A stretch of 6,671 bases of DNA from Patescibacteria group bacterium. GTDB taxonomy: Bacteria > Patescibacteriota > Minisyncoccia > Phycocordibacterales > PALSA-1337. Position 1 is the first letter of the stretch. Each line of letters opens with the position of its first letter. The position numbers and the translations under genes were made by a program. This document shows positions 1-4,450 of the stretch, piece by piece. The stretch lies in assembly GCA_004298345.1 (NCBI GenBank), contig SCTV01000049.1, positions 1-6,671 of the forward strand, in the 5' to 3' direction. The notes under the pieces are model-generated. The model was given only the letters and a program-made list of their open reading frames with translations, was not told the DNA's origin and did no database searches.

Positions 1-376
1 TGGTCGACTCTTGGCGACTATCGTAAATGAGATTGATAGTGAGATCTCCTCCTCCACCTTCTTTTAATTCAAACAGGTCAAGCCCTACTGGTTTTTCCCA
101 AATTGCAGCTGCATTTCCAATAATAGTTTGTAGCTCTGTGCGAGAAATTTTGAAACGTGGATCCACTTCGCCAACAGAATATGAAATCGGCTTGGCGCAA
201 GGTACAGACGGTACGATAGTATTTTTTATCGCCTGAAGCGTTTTGGCCAATGAAGAAACTGCTCCAGAAAAATTACTTCCCGTTTTTTGAAGTTCATTTC
301 GAGCAAAAAAGCCGACAACAACAATCACCGCCAGGAGAATAATCGTAACAATACCTTTAAAGAGAAATTTAATCAT
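1..376 (-). CDS. Partial membrane-anchored matrixin-like metalloprotease, N-terminal part
   Basis: The reading frame starts at the ATG at 376 and stays open to the left edge (about 125 codons), so the C-terminal part is missing. Residues 1-25 form an uncleaved-looking signal anchor: MIKFLFKG followed by a run of I, V, L and G. After a linker comes a domain containing CAKPISYSVGEVDPRFKIS, then IWEKPVGLDLFEL and DLTINLIYDSRQ. From memory, this resembles the N-terminal part of exported matrixin-like proteins in Patescibacteria, which carry a zinc-binding HExxHxxGxxH motif further downstream. That motif would lie outside the window, so catalytic function is inferred. The gene follows rlmH on the same strand after about 70 bases. 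No SD is visible. The alternative is an exported protein of unknown function. Confidence 0.6.
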   Translation of the reverse strand, partial: MIKFLFKGIVTIILLAVIVVVGFFARNELQKTGSNFSGAVSSLAKTLQAIKNTIVPSVPCAKPISYSVGEVDPRFKISRTELQTIIGNAAAIWEKPVGLDLFELKEGGGGDLTINLIYDSRQEST

Positions 377-383
377 AAGTATA

Positions 384-389
384 ATAATA
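384..389 (-). promoter_or_regulatory. Possible -10 box just upstream of the matrixin-like gene
   Basis: The minus strand reads TATTAT, 7 nt before the ATG at 376. No good -35 lies 16-18 nt further upstream. The spacing would give a nearly leaderless transcript, as proposed for three other genes here. The surrounding sequence is AT-rich, so chance is a real possibility. Confidence 0.3.
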
Positions 390-446
390 GCTCGCGTATA
401 CAAAAAAGACTAGGTAGCGAGTATCTCCCCGCAGAATCCACCTAAG

Positions 447-893
447 CTATCCCTCGTGATGATATTTTTCACCCTTGATCACCGTAAACGCACGATAAAC
501 TTGCTCAGAAAGTATCAGACGCACCAGCTGGTGAGGAAAGGTCAGTGGAGAAAGCGACCAGATGAGCTGTGCCCGATCTCTGACCGTCTGATCGAGACCA
601 TATGCACCACCTATGACAAAAACAAGCCTCTTTGCACCTGCGGACATATTTTTTTCAATATATTCTGCCAAGGCAAGCGTAGTAAGCCCTTTCCCCTTTT
701 CGTCGAGCGCGATAAGTGTTTCGGCTTGGTCGACACTTTTTAAAATCTTTTCAGCTTCTTCTTTTGCATTTGAAGCAGGAATAATTTTCCATTCTATCGG
801 AGCGTAATGTCCGATACGCGCAGTAAATTCCGCTACACCATTTTCTACCAGCCCATCATGTTTTTTGCCAACAGCGATAAAGAGAAGTTTCAT
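447..893 (-). CDS. rlmH: 23S rRNA (pseudouridine(1915)-N3)-methyltransferase RlmH
   Basis: RlmH is a SPOUT-class, SAM-dependent enzyme that methylates pseudouridine 1915 in helix 69 of 23S rRNA. The protein is 148 aa, close to the usual length of about 155. It starts MKLLFIAVGK, contains the SAM-site motif VIGGAYGLD at residues 93-101, and has the trefoil-knot C-terminus (HQLVRLILSEQVYRA at 121-135, ending KYHHEG). The frame stays open upstream to 1070, but that part overlaps the SDR gene and is not RlmH-like, so I chose the ATG at 893. It begins 19 nt after the SDR stop and probably shares a transcript with the SDR. There is no SD, only weak AAAAG-like purines. The substrate pseudouridine is made by an RluD-type enzyme, and a candidate of that family lies at 4451-5173. 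Confidence 0.93.
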   Translation of the reverse strand: MKLLFIAVGKKHDGLVENGVAEFTARIGHYAPIEWKIIPASNAKEEAEKILKSVDQAETLIALDEKGKGLTTLALAEYIEKNMSAGAKRLVFVIGGAYGLDQTVRDRAQLIWSLSPLTFPHQLVRLILSEQVYRAFTVIKGEKYHHEG

Positions 894-912
894 ATTTCTT
901 TTATTTAAATGC

Positions 913-1584
913 CTACCAAGCCAACTTTTTACCAGCAAACCAAAATTGCCCTGTCTCTGGTTTTGAAATAGCAAAATTAAAGATTTGTTGTGCGGCGTCT
1001 GCGGGAGACAGATCAGCATTTTCTCCACCCATATCAGTCTTGACCCATCCAGGGTGCACCGAAGAAACAACGACCCCTTTATCCTTCAGTCTAAGGGCAA
1101 GTGTTCTTGTGTACATATTTAAGGCTGCTTTCGATATTTTATAACTTGGATAATGACCTGGGAAATGTGTGGTTTTACCGACTTGTTCCAAAGAACCTGC
1201 GGTAGAAGATATATTAATAATATGAGAACTTGGTGCCATCACGGGAACAATCCTCTCGGTGAAATCTACTGTGCCAAGTAAGTTTACTTCCAGCGTCTGA
1301 CGCAACCTGTCTACAACCACCGTCGTTTCATCTTCATCGAGAAGTACGCCAGCATTATTAATCAACATATCTATATTTTTTCCAGACTTAACGATCTCTT
1401 GTGCACACGACGAAATGCTTTCCTGCGTTCGCAAATCAAGTTTCAAAACAGTGAGATTGTGATTAATCAAATCAACCCCTCCAGACAAAGAAGTGCCTAC
1501 AACAAAATATCCTTCCGCAAGAAATCTTTCAGCCAATGATCTACCTATCCCCCGACTAATCCCCGTAATTAATACTGTTTTCAT
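913..1584 (-). CDS. Short-chain dehydrogenase/reductase (SDR), classical type
   Basis: This is a 223-aa Rossmann-fold NAD(P)-dependent oxidoreductase. The cofactor loop TGISRGIG is at residues 7-14, NNAG at 76-79, and the active-site Asn in EVNLLGT at 101. ISS at 125-127 gives the catalytic Ser, YKISK at 148-152 the catalytic Tyr/Lys, and PGWVKT at 178-183 follows. The gap between catalytic Ser and Tyr is longer than the classical 13 residues (an insert with VGKTTHFPGH). Overall it resembles the C-factor/carbonyl-reductase-like group; the substrate cannot be told. The ATG lies only 7 nt after the 3' CCA of tRNA-His on the same strand, with no SD, so it may be cotranscribed with the tRNA. rlmH follows after 19 nt. 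Confidence 0.9.
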   Translation of the reverse strand: MKTVLITGISRGIGRSLAERFLAEGYFVVGTSLSGGVDLINHNLTVLKLDLRTQESISSCAQEIVKSGKNIDMLINNAGVLLDEDETTVVVDRLRQTLEVNLLGTVDFTERIVPVMAPSSHIINISSTAGSLEQVGKTTHFPGHYPSYKISKAALNMYTRTLALRLKDKGVVVSSVHPGWVKTDMGGENADLSPADAAQQIFNFAISKPETGQFWFAGKKLAW

Positions 1585-1591
1585 TTTATAA

Positions 1592-1666
1592 TGGGGTGGC
1601 TAGAGAGAATCGGACTCTCGATACCGGTTCCACAAACCGGAGTTTTACCACTAAACTATAGCCACC
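1592..1666 (-). tRNA. tRNA-His (anticodon GTG), CCA encoded
   Basis: The minus strand folds as a complete cloverleaf. The extra G(-1), the histidine identity element, pairs with C73. The acceptor stem is GTGGCTA/TAGCCAC, the D stem GTTT/AAAC, the anticodon stem CCGGT/ACCGG with loop TTGTGGA (anticodon GTG), and the T stem GAGAG/CTCTC. The 3' CCA is encoded at 1594-1592, unlike in the other two tRNAs here. The T loop reads TCCGATT, so position 55, normally U and converted to pseudouridine, is C. The gene sits between a 7-bp-period array and the SDR start codon. Confidence 0.95.
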
Positions 1667-1677
1667 GTGGTCGTCTA

Positions 1678-1712
1678 AAAATTTAAAATTAGAAATTTTA
1701 AATTTAAAAACT
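1678..1712. repeat. Degenerate 7-bp tandem array A (AT-only hairpin)
   Basis: Five consecutive heptads, AAAATTT, AAAATTA, GAAATTT, TAAATTT and AAAAACT, follow the pattern NAAATTT. The array also forms a 12-bp AT stem (1679-1690 with 1694-1705, 3-nt loop). It ends 11 nt before the 5' end of tRNA-His. Arrays of the same period and size lie at 5181-5222 and 6415-6449. Confidence 0.6.
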
Positions 1713-1745
1713 TGCACCACAAACATCTACTTGTATTGTGGTGCA
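1706..1745 (-). terminator. Rho-independent terminator of the adenosyltransferase gene, overlapping its 3' end
   Basis: A 10-bp stem TGCACCACAA/TTGTGGTGCA (1736-1745 with 1713-1722) has a 13-nt loop and is followed on the minus strand by AG and TTTTT. The upstream arm consists of codons for Ala179-Gln181 and the loop contains the TAG stop. The gene's own last codons therefore form half of the terminator. Confidence 0.75.
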
Positions 1746-2278
1746 GACTCAGTTATACCACATTTATGATTGGAAAGTCGAGCGAGCGCGTAGAGGAGGC
1801 TCGAGAGACGATTGAGGTAAGCCAAAGTGTGTGCACCCACCACTACCTTCCCCTCTTCATGCACTGCCACCACCCGTCTTTCAGCACGACGAGCCAGTGT
1901 ACGCGATACGTCAAAAAGTGATGCGAGCTCCGTCCCGCCGGAAATAAAAAAAGTACGAATCGGGGGCATTTCTTTTTCGGCAGTGTCGGTCATAAGCTCG
2001 AGTTCTTTGACTTTCTCCTCACCAACTGTCATGGGAGTACCGGCGAGCTCGGCTTGGATAATAAATAGGTTTTGCTGTACTCCATGAACTATTTCGGAAA
2101 ATAATTTTCCAGCCAGTATAAAATTTTTTTCTGCTGAACGCACTTTTGCCAGACCAAGGAATGAATTTACTTCATCAAGTGCGCCGAGAGCCTCGGCCTG
2201 AGAAGAATTTTTAGACACTCTCTGACTACAACCAAATGTTCCGGTGGTGCCTTTATCGCCTTTTCGGGTATATAGCAT
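1727..2278 (-). CDS. pduO: PduO-type cob(I)alamin adenosyltransferase
   Basis: This enzyme transfers the adenosyl group of ATP to cob(I)alamin, making adenosylcobalamin in the cytoplasm. The 183-aa protein has the ATP-binding N-terminus YTRKGDKGTTG (residues 3-13), an ALDEVNSFLG helix (33-42), FISGG (111-115), the family signature SRTLARRAERRVV (125-137) and YLNRLSSLLYALARLSN (154-170). It is a full-length single-domain PduO/MMAB-type protein. It has its own promoter and terminator and stands alone; no other cobalamin gene is near. In a reduced genome the likely purpose is to load an adenosylcobalamin enzyme, for example class II ribonucleotide reductase, with salvaged cobalamin, but that is inference. 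There is no SD; the start codon coincides with the predicted transcription start. Confidence 0.92.
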   Translation of the reverse strand: MLYTRKGDKGTTGTFGCSQRVSKNSSQAEALGALDEVNSFLGLAKVRSAEKNFILAGKLFSEIVHGVQQNLFIIQAELAGTPMTVGEEKVKELELMTDTAEKEMPPIRTFFISGGTELASLFDVSRTLARRAERRVVAVHEEGKVVVGAHTLAYLNRLSSLLYALARLSNHKCGITESAPQYK

Positions 2279-2284
2279 GCATTC

Positions 2285-2293
2285 AGTATACCA
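2285..2293 (-). promoter_or_regulatory. Extended -10 promoter of the adenosyltransferase gene
   Basis: The minus strand reads TGG-TATACT, an extended -10 (TGn plus a 5/6 hexamer), followed by GAATGC and the ATG at 2278. Transcription normally starts about 7 nt after the -10, which is at the A of the ATG, implying a leaderless mRNA. No clear -35 is present, as is tolerated with an extended -10. The 10-mer ATTTTGGTAT overlapping this box recurs twice in the adjacent palindrome. Confidence 0.6.
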
Positions 2294-2334
2294 AAATCAT
2301 GAGATGTTCGATAGAAATGGTAAAAAAGTAATGC

Positions 2335-2448
2335 ACAGTAGACACCTGCCCGGTAGTGAATTTTGGTATTGGCTTCGCCAGCACCTGCTGGCACGATACC
2401 AAAATCTACTACGGGGCTTGCCAAAATATATCGTAAGGTGTAGTCTGT
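2335..2448. repeat. Nested imperfect palindrome (REP/MITE-like) between the adenosyltransferase and lipoprotein genes
   Basis: The innermost stem is GCCAGCA/TGCTGGC (2377-2383 with 2386-2392). Around it ATTTTGGTAT (2360-2369) pairs with ATACCAAAAT (2396-2405), then GTAGT (2353-2357) with ACTAC (2408-2412) and GCCC (2348-2351) with GGGC (2414-2417). An outer layer, 2335-2347 with 2436-2448, matches at 10 of 13 positions. It lies in the 5' region of the lipoprotein gene and could be an mRNA leader structure, a protein-binding site or a dispersed palindromic repeat. No conserved riboswitch core was recognised. Confidence 0.55.
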
Positions 2449-2460
2449 ATCCCCAGCAGC

Positions 2461-2485
2461 AATTCACCTAGGAAGGAGGTGAATT
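2461..2485 (+). promoter_or_regulatory. Perfect Shine-Dalgarno inside a hairpin
   Basis: AAGGAGGTGA (2473-2482) fully complements the usual 16S anti-SD, and its GGAGG core ends 9 nt before the ATG at 2489. It lies in a 9-bp stem, AATTCACCT (2461-2469) with AGGTGAATT (2477-2485), loop AGGAAGG. Half of the SD is paired and half is in the loop. This could tune or gate ribosome access. Every other protein gene here lacks an SD. Confidence 0.7.
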
Positions 2486-2488
2486 TCA

Positions 2489-2692
2489 ATGAAAAAAATG
2501 AACAAAAACTTGGTGTTGAGCGCGATTCTCGCAGTCGTGGTCATCGGATTTACCGGTTGCGCCCACCAAATCAAAGTCGTTACGGACAAGCTCCCGGGTA
2601 AAGAGCACAAGCCGAACAAGGCAATGGCTGGAGTCGGCCGAGAAATCGGACGCCAGCCACTCTACTACCCCGAATACCCGACGACGCCATAA
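2489..2692 (+). CDS. Small lipoprotein of unknown function (67 aa)
   Basis: The start is set by the perfect SD. The N-terminus is a typical type II signal peptide: MKKMNKN, a hydrophobic stretch LVLSAILAVVVIG (8-20), then FTGC with the lipidated Cys at 24 (Phe at -3 is unusual, Gly at -1 normal). The mature part is only about 44 residues, basic and Pro/Tyr-rich, ending YYPEYPTTP, with no recognised domain; it should be tethered on the outer face of the membrane. It is the only plus-strand protein gene here. It is richer in G+C (about 52% by hand count) and uses more C/G-ending codons than its neighbours, which could mean high expression or a different origin. A structured leader precedes it and a terminator follows, so it is a single-gene unit. 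Confidence 0.75.
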   Translation: MKKMNKNLVLSAILAVVVIGFTGCAHQIKVVTDKLPGKEHKPNKAMAGVGREIGRQPLYYPEYPTTP

Positions 2693-2719
2693 GGTCAAGG
2701 GAACAGAGCGCAAAGCAAG

Positions 2720-2745
2720 CATAGGAAGTGATTCCTGTGTTTTTT
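2720..2745 (+). terminator. Rho-independent terminator of the lipoprotein gene
   Basis: AGGAA (2723-2727) pairs with TTCCT (2732-2736) around loop GTGA, extended by a T-G wobble and CA/TG, then TTTTTT at 2740-2745. It lies 28 nt after the stop codon. The following stretch to about 2843 holds only a small hairpin (GAATCT/AGATTC, 2770-2784) and no gene I can support. Confidence 0.65.
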
Positions 2746-2840
2746 ATTATAATAAGAGAGGGGAATCTTGAATCTTACAGATTCGGTACACCTTTTCTGT
2801 TTTCTATTCGCGAATACACTCCAGAAAACTATCAAAAGTT

Positions 2841-2875
2841 TTTAAGTCCTCTACACATCTGCCCCCAGCAGATGT
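2841..2875 (+). repeat. Interrupted reverse-complement copy of the tRNA-Leu T arm plus a small hairpin
   Basis: AAGTCCTCT (2844-2852) is the reverse complement of 2943-2951, the T-loop/T-stem 3' side of tRNA-Leu; two further T's at 2841-2842 also match. Next comes a 23-nt segment (2853-2875) that is nearly all hairpin (ACATCTGC/GCAGATGT, loop CCCCA). It directly abuts the 68-bp palindrome, whose left arm continues the copy with the acceptor-stem sequence. The mirror copy therefore runs from the T loop to A73 and beyond, broken by a 23-nt hairpin. Confidence 0.6.
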
Positions 2876-2943
2876 TCTCGCGCACAAAATACAGAAAACC
2901 CACTTTTTTAAAAAAGTGGGTTTTCTGTATTTTGTGCGCGAGA
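2876..2943. repeat. 68-bp perfect palindrome overlapping the tRNA-Leu 3' end; probable bidirectional terminator
   Basis: Arms 2876-2909 and 2910-2943 are perfect reverse complements with no spacer. The core AAAACCCACTTTTTT/AAAAAAGTGGGTTTT is an obvious terminator with A- and T-tracts in both directions, suited to tRNA-Leu on the minus strand. The right arm runs 9 nt into the tRNA (A73 and acceptor/T-stem bases), so the left arm carries a mirror copy of that end. A fold-back assembly artefact must be excluded. Confidence 0.8.
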
Positions 2944-3018
2944 GAGGACTTGAACCTCCACGCCTGTAAAGGCACAACCACCTCAAGGTTGCGTGTATGC
3001 CAATTTCACCACTCGCGC
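2935..3018 (-). tRNA. tRNA-Leu (anticodon GAG)
   Basis: The minus-strand cloverleaf has acceptor GCGCGAG/CTCGCGC, D stem GTG/CAC, anticodon stem CAACC/GGTTG with loop TTGAGGT (anticodon GAG, reads CUC/CUU), the long variable arm expected of a class II tRNA (GCC/GGC stem), and T arm GGAGG-TTCAAGT-CCTCT. A73 is followed by C then A, so CCA is not encoded. The 5' end is 2 nt after the stop codon of the endonuclease gene. Its acceptor end is part of the 68-bp palindrome. Confidence 0.95.
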
Positions 3019-3020
3019 AT

Positions 3021-3701
3021 TTATTTGTCAATATGACCAATCGACTTCCCCACTATACCTAAAATCCGCTTTATTTTCAAGCTTTTTCTAGAAAGTGAAA
3101 TTCTCTTTTTGTTTTGATACATCTTATTGATGATTTTAATGCTATCCTTTTTTGCATAGGTAAGTTGAAAAGTGGAACCCTTACCATCTTTTTTTATATG
3201 GCCCGTACTACCAGTACCATTTTCAATAATCATTCGTAACCACTGTATAAAAGTATCACTCGCACTAATGAAAGAAATGTAGAACATAAAACTAGATTTC
3301 CATCTTTTATCCCAATAAGAATAAACCGTTCCATCACCATCAAAAACACCTCTAATAAAATCGAACAGGTACTGCTCCGGAATTAAAACTCTCCCGATTG
3401 TCTTAGATTTCGCAGGTGTAATACCAAGAGATAGTAAGAAAGTATAGAAAGGAATGTCGCTAAATTGGACTCGATATGCTGACATACCATTATATCCAGA
3501 AAAAGTCAGACCAACGAAGACATTGATTTTAAATGCTTTCATAAAATTATTGATCTGCTCTTTGTCCTTAGAAACAAATGTAATGTGTCGACCGTCTTTC
3601 GACAAACAACCATCGGATACAATGAGGCCAATGCCGTATGCAAAATCTGCCGACCATTTTATAACTACTTTACTTTTTGGTTTTGGACCCCTCTTCCCCA
3701 T
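3021..3701 (-). CDS. Free-standing LAGLIDADG homing endonuclease
   Basis: This 226-aa protein has two LAGLIDADG helices: YGIGLIVSDG at 22-31 (acidic residue D30) and FIRGVFDGDG at 115-124 (D123). It is thus a monomeric double-motif enzyme with pseudo-twofold symmetry that should cut a long asymmetric DNA site. The basic N-terminus MGKRGPKPKS fits DNA binding. Both motif aspartates are intact and the length is normal, so it is probably active. No intron or intein splice regions are seen; it is an independent gene between rplS and tRNA-Leu, 2 nt upstream of the tRNA, with its own promoter. It looks more AT-rich than its neighbours, as expected for a mobile gene. Known members spread by cleaving alleles that lack them. 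The target may be this intergenic/tRNA site, but that is a guess. Confidence 0.9.
   Translation of the reverse strand: MGKRGPKPKSKVVIKWSADFAYGIGLIVSDGCLSKDGRHITFVSKDKEQINNFMKAFKINVFVGLTFSGYNGMSAYRVQFSDIPFYTFLLSLGITPAKSKTIGRVLIPEQYLFDFIRGVFDGDGTVYSYWDKRWKSSFMFYISFISASDTFIQWLRMIIENGTGSTGHIKKDGKGSTFQLTYAKKDSIKIINKMYQNKKRISLSRKSLKIKRILGIVGKSIGHIDK
3052..3080 (-). promoter_or_regulatory. Internal promoter for tRNA-Leu within the endonuclease gene
   Basis: The minus strand reads TTGAAA (3080-3075), a 17-nt spacer, then TATAGT (3057-3052): 5/6 matches in both boxes at ideal spacing. The start would be near 3045, giving a leader of about 27 nt before the tRNA 5' end, removable by RNase P. The promoter lies in the last codons of the endonuclease gene, so tRNA-Leu need not depend on that gene's expression. 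Confidence 0.6.
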
Positions 3702-3707
3702 GGTCTC

Positions 3708-3737
3708 ATTGTACCATACATCATAGTAAAGTGTCTA
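3708..3737 (-). promoter_or_regulatory. Promoter of the endonuclease gene, leaderless geometry
   Basis: The minus strand reads TAGACA (3737-3732, 5/6), an 18-nt spacer, then TACAAT (3713-3708, 5/6) preceded by TGG as in an extended -10. GAGACC and the ATG at 3701 follow. The 6-nt gap from -10 to ATG puts the predicted start on the start codon, the same geometry as for pduO and acyP. No SD is present. Confidence 0.65.
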
Positions 3738-3753
3738 CCAATTAATTATATAG

Positions 3754-3793
3754 AACTAAATCACCCGCCGTATCCTCGGCGGGTGATTTAGTT
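3754..3793 (-). terminator. Strong terminator after rplS (bidirectional)
   Basis: A 17-bp perfect stem (3754-3770 with 3777-3793), AACTAAATCACCCGCCG and its complement with loop TATCCT, starts one base after the rplS stop codon. The outer AACTAAAT/ATTTAGTT supplies T-rich tails in both directions. It separates rplS from the endonuclease gene. Confidence 0.85.
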
Positions 3794-3794
3794 T

Positions 3795-4241
3795 TTATGC
3801 TTTTGCTTCTACAGTCTCCTCTTTCTTCTCCACTGCTCCCTCACTTTTATTATGCTTCGTATCAGTATTCAAATCTTTGTCCTGAGCAATCAACTTTCTC
3901 ATTTGGTGACGAATTTCTTTTGCCGCCTTTTCTCGGACGAAATAAAGCTTACTTCGTCGCACCTTTGATCGTCGTACAATCTCAATTTTGTCGATATTTG
4001 GAGAATAGAGAGGAAAAATTCTTTCAACACCAACACCATCCATTACCTTTCGCACTGTAAAAGTCGCTCCTGATTCAGCACCGTGCTTTCGAGCAAGCAC
4101 CAAACCTTCAAATGCTTGAAGTCGTGTCTTATCACCTTCCTTAATTTTTTGCCATACACGAACAGTGTCTCCGCTTCGCATAGAAAGCTCAGCTCGTTCC
4201 TGTGTATTTACTGAAGAAATAGTCTTTTGTGTCGTTGTCAT
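3795..4241 (-). CDS. rplS: 50S ribosomal protein L19
   Basis: L19 lies at the interface between the ribosomal subunits. The 148-aa protein has the family core: RSGDTVRVWQKIKEGDKTRLQAFEG (22-46), FTVRKVMDGVGVERIFPLYSPNIDKIEIVRR (61-91) and KVRRSKLYFVR (93-103). Typical bacterial L19 is about 115 aa. The extra length is a charged Lys/Glu/Ala-rich C-terminal tail (about 117-148) ending VEKKEETVEAKA, plus a short Thr-rich N-terminus. Such tails are usually disordered. The ATG at 4241 is the only sensible start; no SD precedes it. A strong terminator follows directly. rplS is often grouped with trmD and rpsP, which are absent here. Confidence 0.95.
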   Translation of the reverse strand: MTTTQKTISSVNTQERAELSMRSGDTVRVWQKIKEGDKTRLQAFEGLVLARKHGAESGATFTVRKVMDGVGVERIFPLYSPNIDKIEIVRRSKVRRSKLYFVREKAAKEIRHQMRKLIAQDKDLNTDTKHNKSEGAVEKKEETVEAKA

Positions 4242-4394
4242 AGGTAGACACTAACTTATCACAGAGTAGGGATATTAGCAAGGAAACTGAGACAGTATTG
4301 ACCATACCAAAGTAATTGGCTTCCGGACAGCCCCCAAAAACCTCCCGAATGTCAAAATCTGCTAAAAAAACCAAAACGGCTCTGTAGAGGCATA
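4242..4394 (-). other. Upstream region of rplS, no gene found
   Basis: These 150 or so bases hold no plausible coding sequence. They probably contain the rplS promoter and leader. On the minus strand an extended -10-like TGG-TATGGT and an isolated TTGACA are visible, but no pair with correct spacing. A weak GGCT/AGCC hairpin lies near 4320-4335. L19 leader RNAs are known in other bacteria, but I could not match one. Confidence 0.4.
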
Positions 4395-4427
4395 TTAAAC
4401 AGCTCATTAAGCTAATGAGCCATTTAA
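4395..4427 (-). terminator. Hairpin downstream of the pseudouridine synthase gene, probable terminator
   Basis: GCTCATTA (4402-4409) pairs with TAATGAGC (4413-4420) around a 3-nt loop. The stem continues past a 2x2 mismatch with TTAAA/TTTAA (4395-4399 with 4423-4427). It lies 23 nt after the stop codon. The T content after the stem is modest, so termination strength is uncertain. Confidence 0.5.
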
Positions 4428-4450
4428 ACTCTCTCGTTTTCCCCAAAGAC

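Noticed and set aside
395..446. Possible rlmH terminator: TAGGT/ACCTA followed by TCTTTTTT on the minus strand
   Set aside because: The stem is only 5 bp with a loop of about 20 nt; too weak to call.
894..1070. N-terminal extension of rlmH upstream of the ATG at 893
   Set aside because: It overlaps the SDR gene in another frame and has no RlmH similarity; the family starts at MKLLFIAVGK.
2335..2460. Possible cobalamin riboswitch: ACCTGCC near 2344 resembles part of the B12 box, next to a cobalamin gene
   Set aside because: The match is on the strand opposite to pduO, only the last part of the box fits, and the large upstream aptamer would have to lie within the pduO coding region.
2746..2753. 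TATAAT-like boxes on both strands after the lipoprotein terminator
   Set aside because: The site is part of an AT-rich stretch, has no -35, and no gene follows in either direction.
2728..3040. Frames on both strands sharing RTKYRKPTFLKKWVFCILCAR
   Set aside because: The identical peptide on both strands simply reflects the perfect palindrome; both frames also run through tRNA-Leu.
2841..3701. Integrative element with att sites at tRNA-Leu
   Set aside because: The tRNA 3' copy is inverted, not a direct repeat, and no integrase gene is present.
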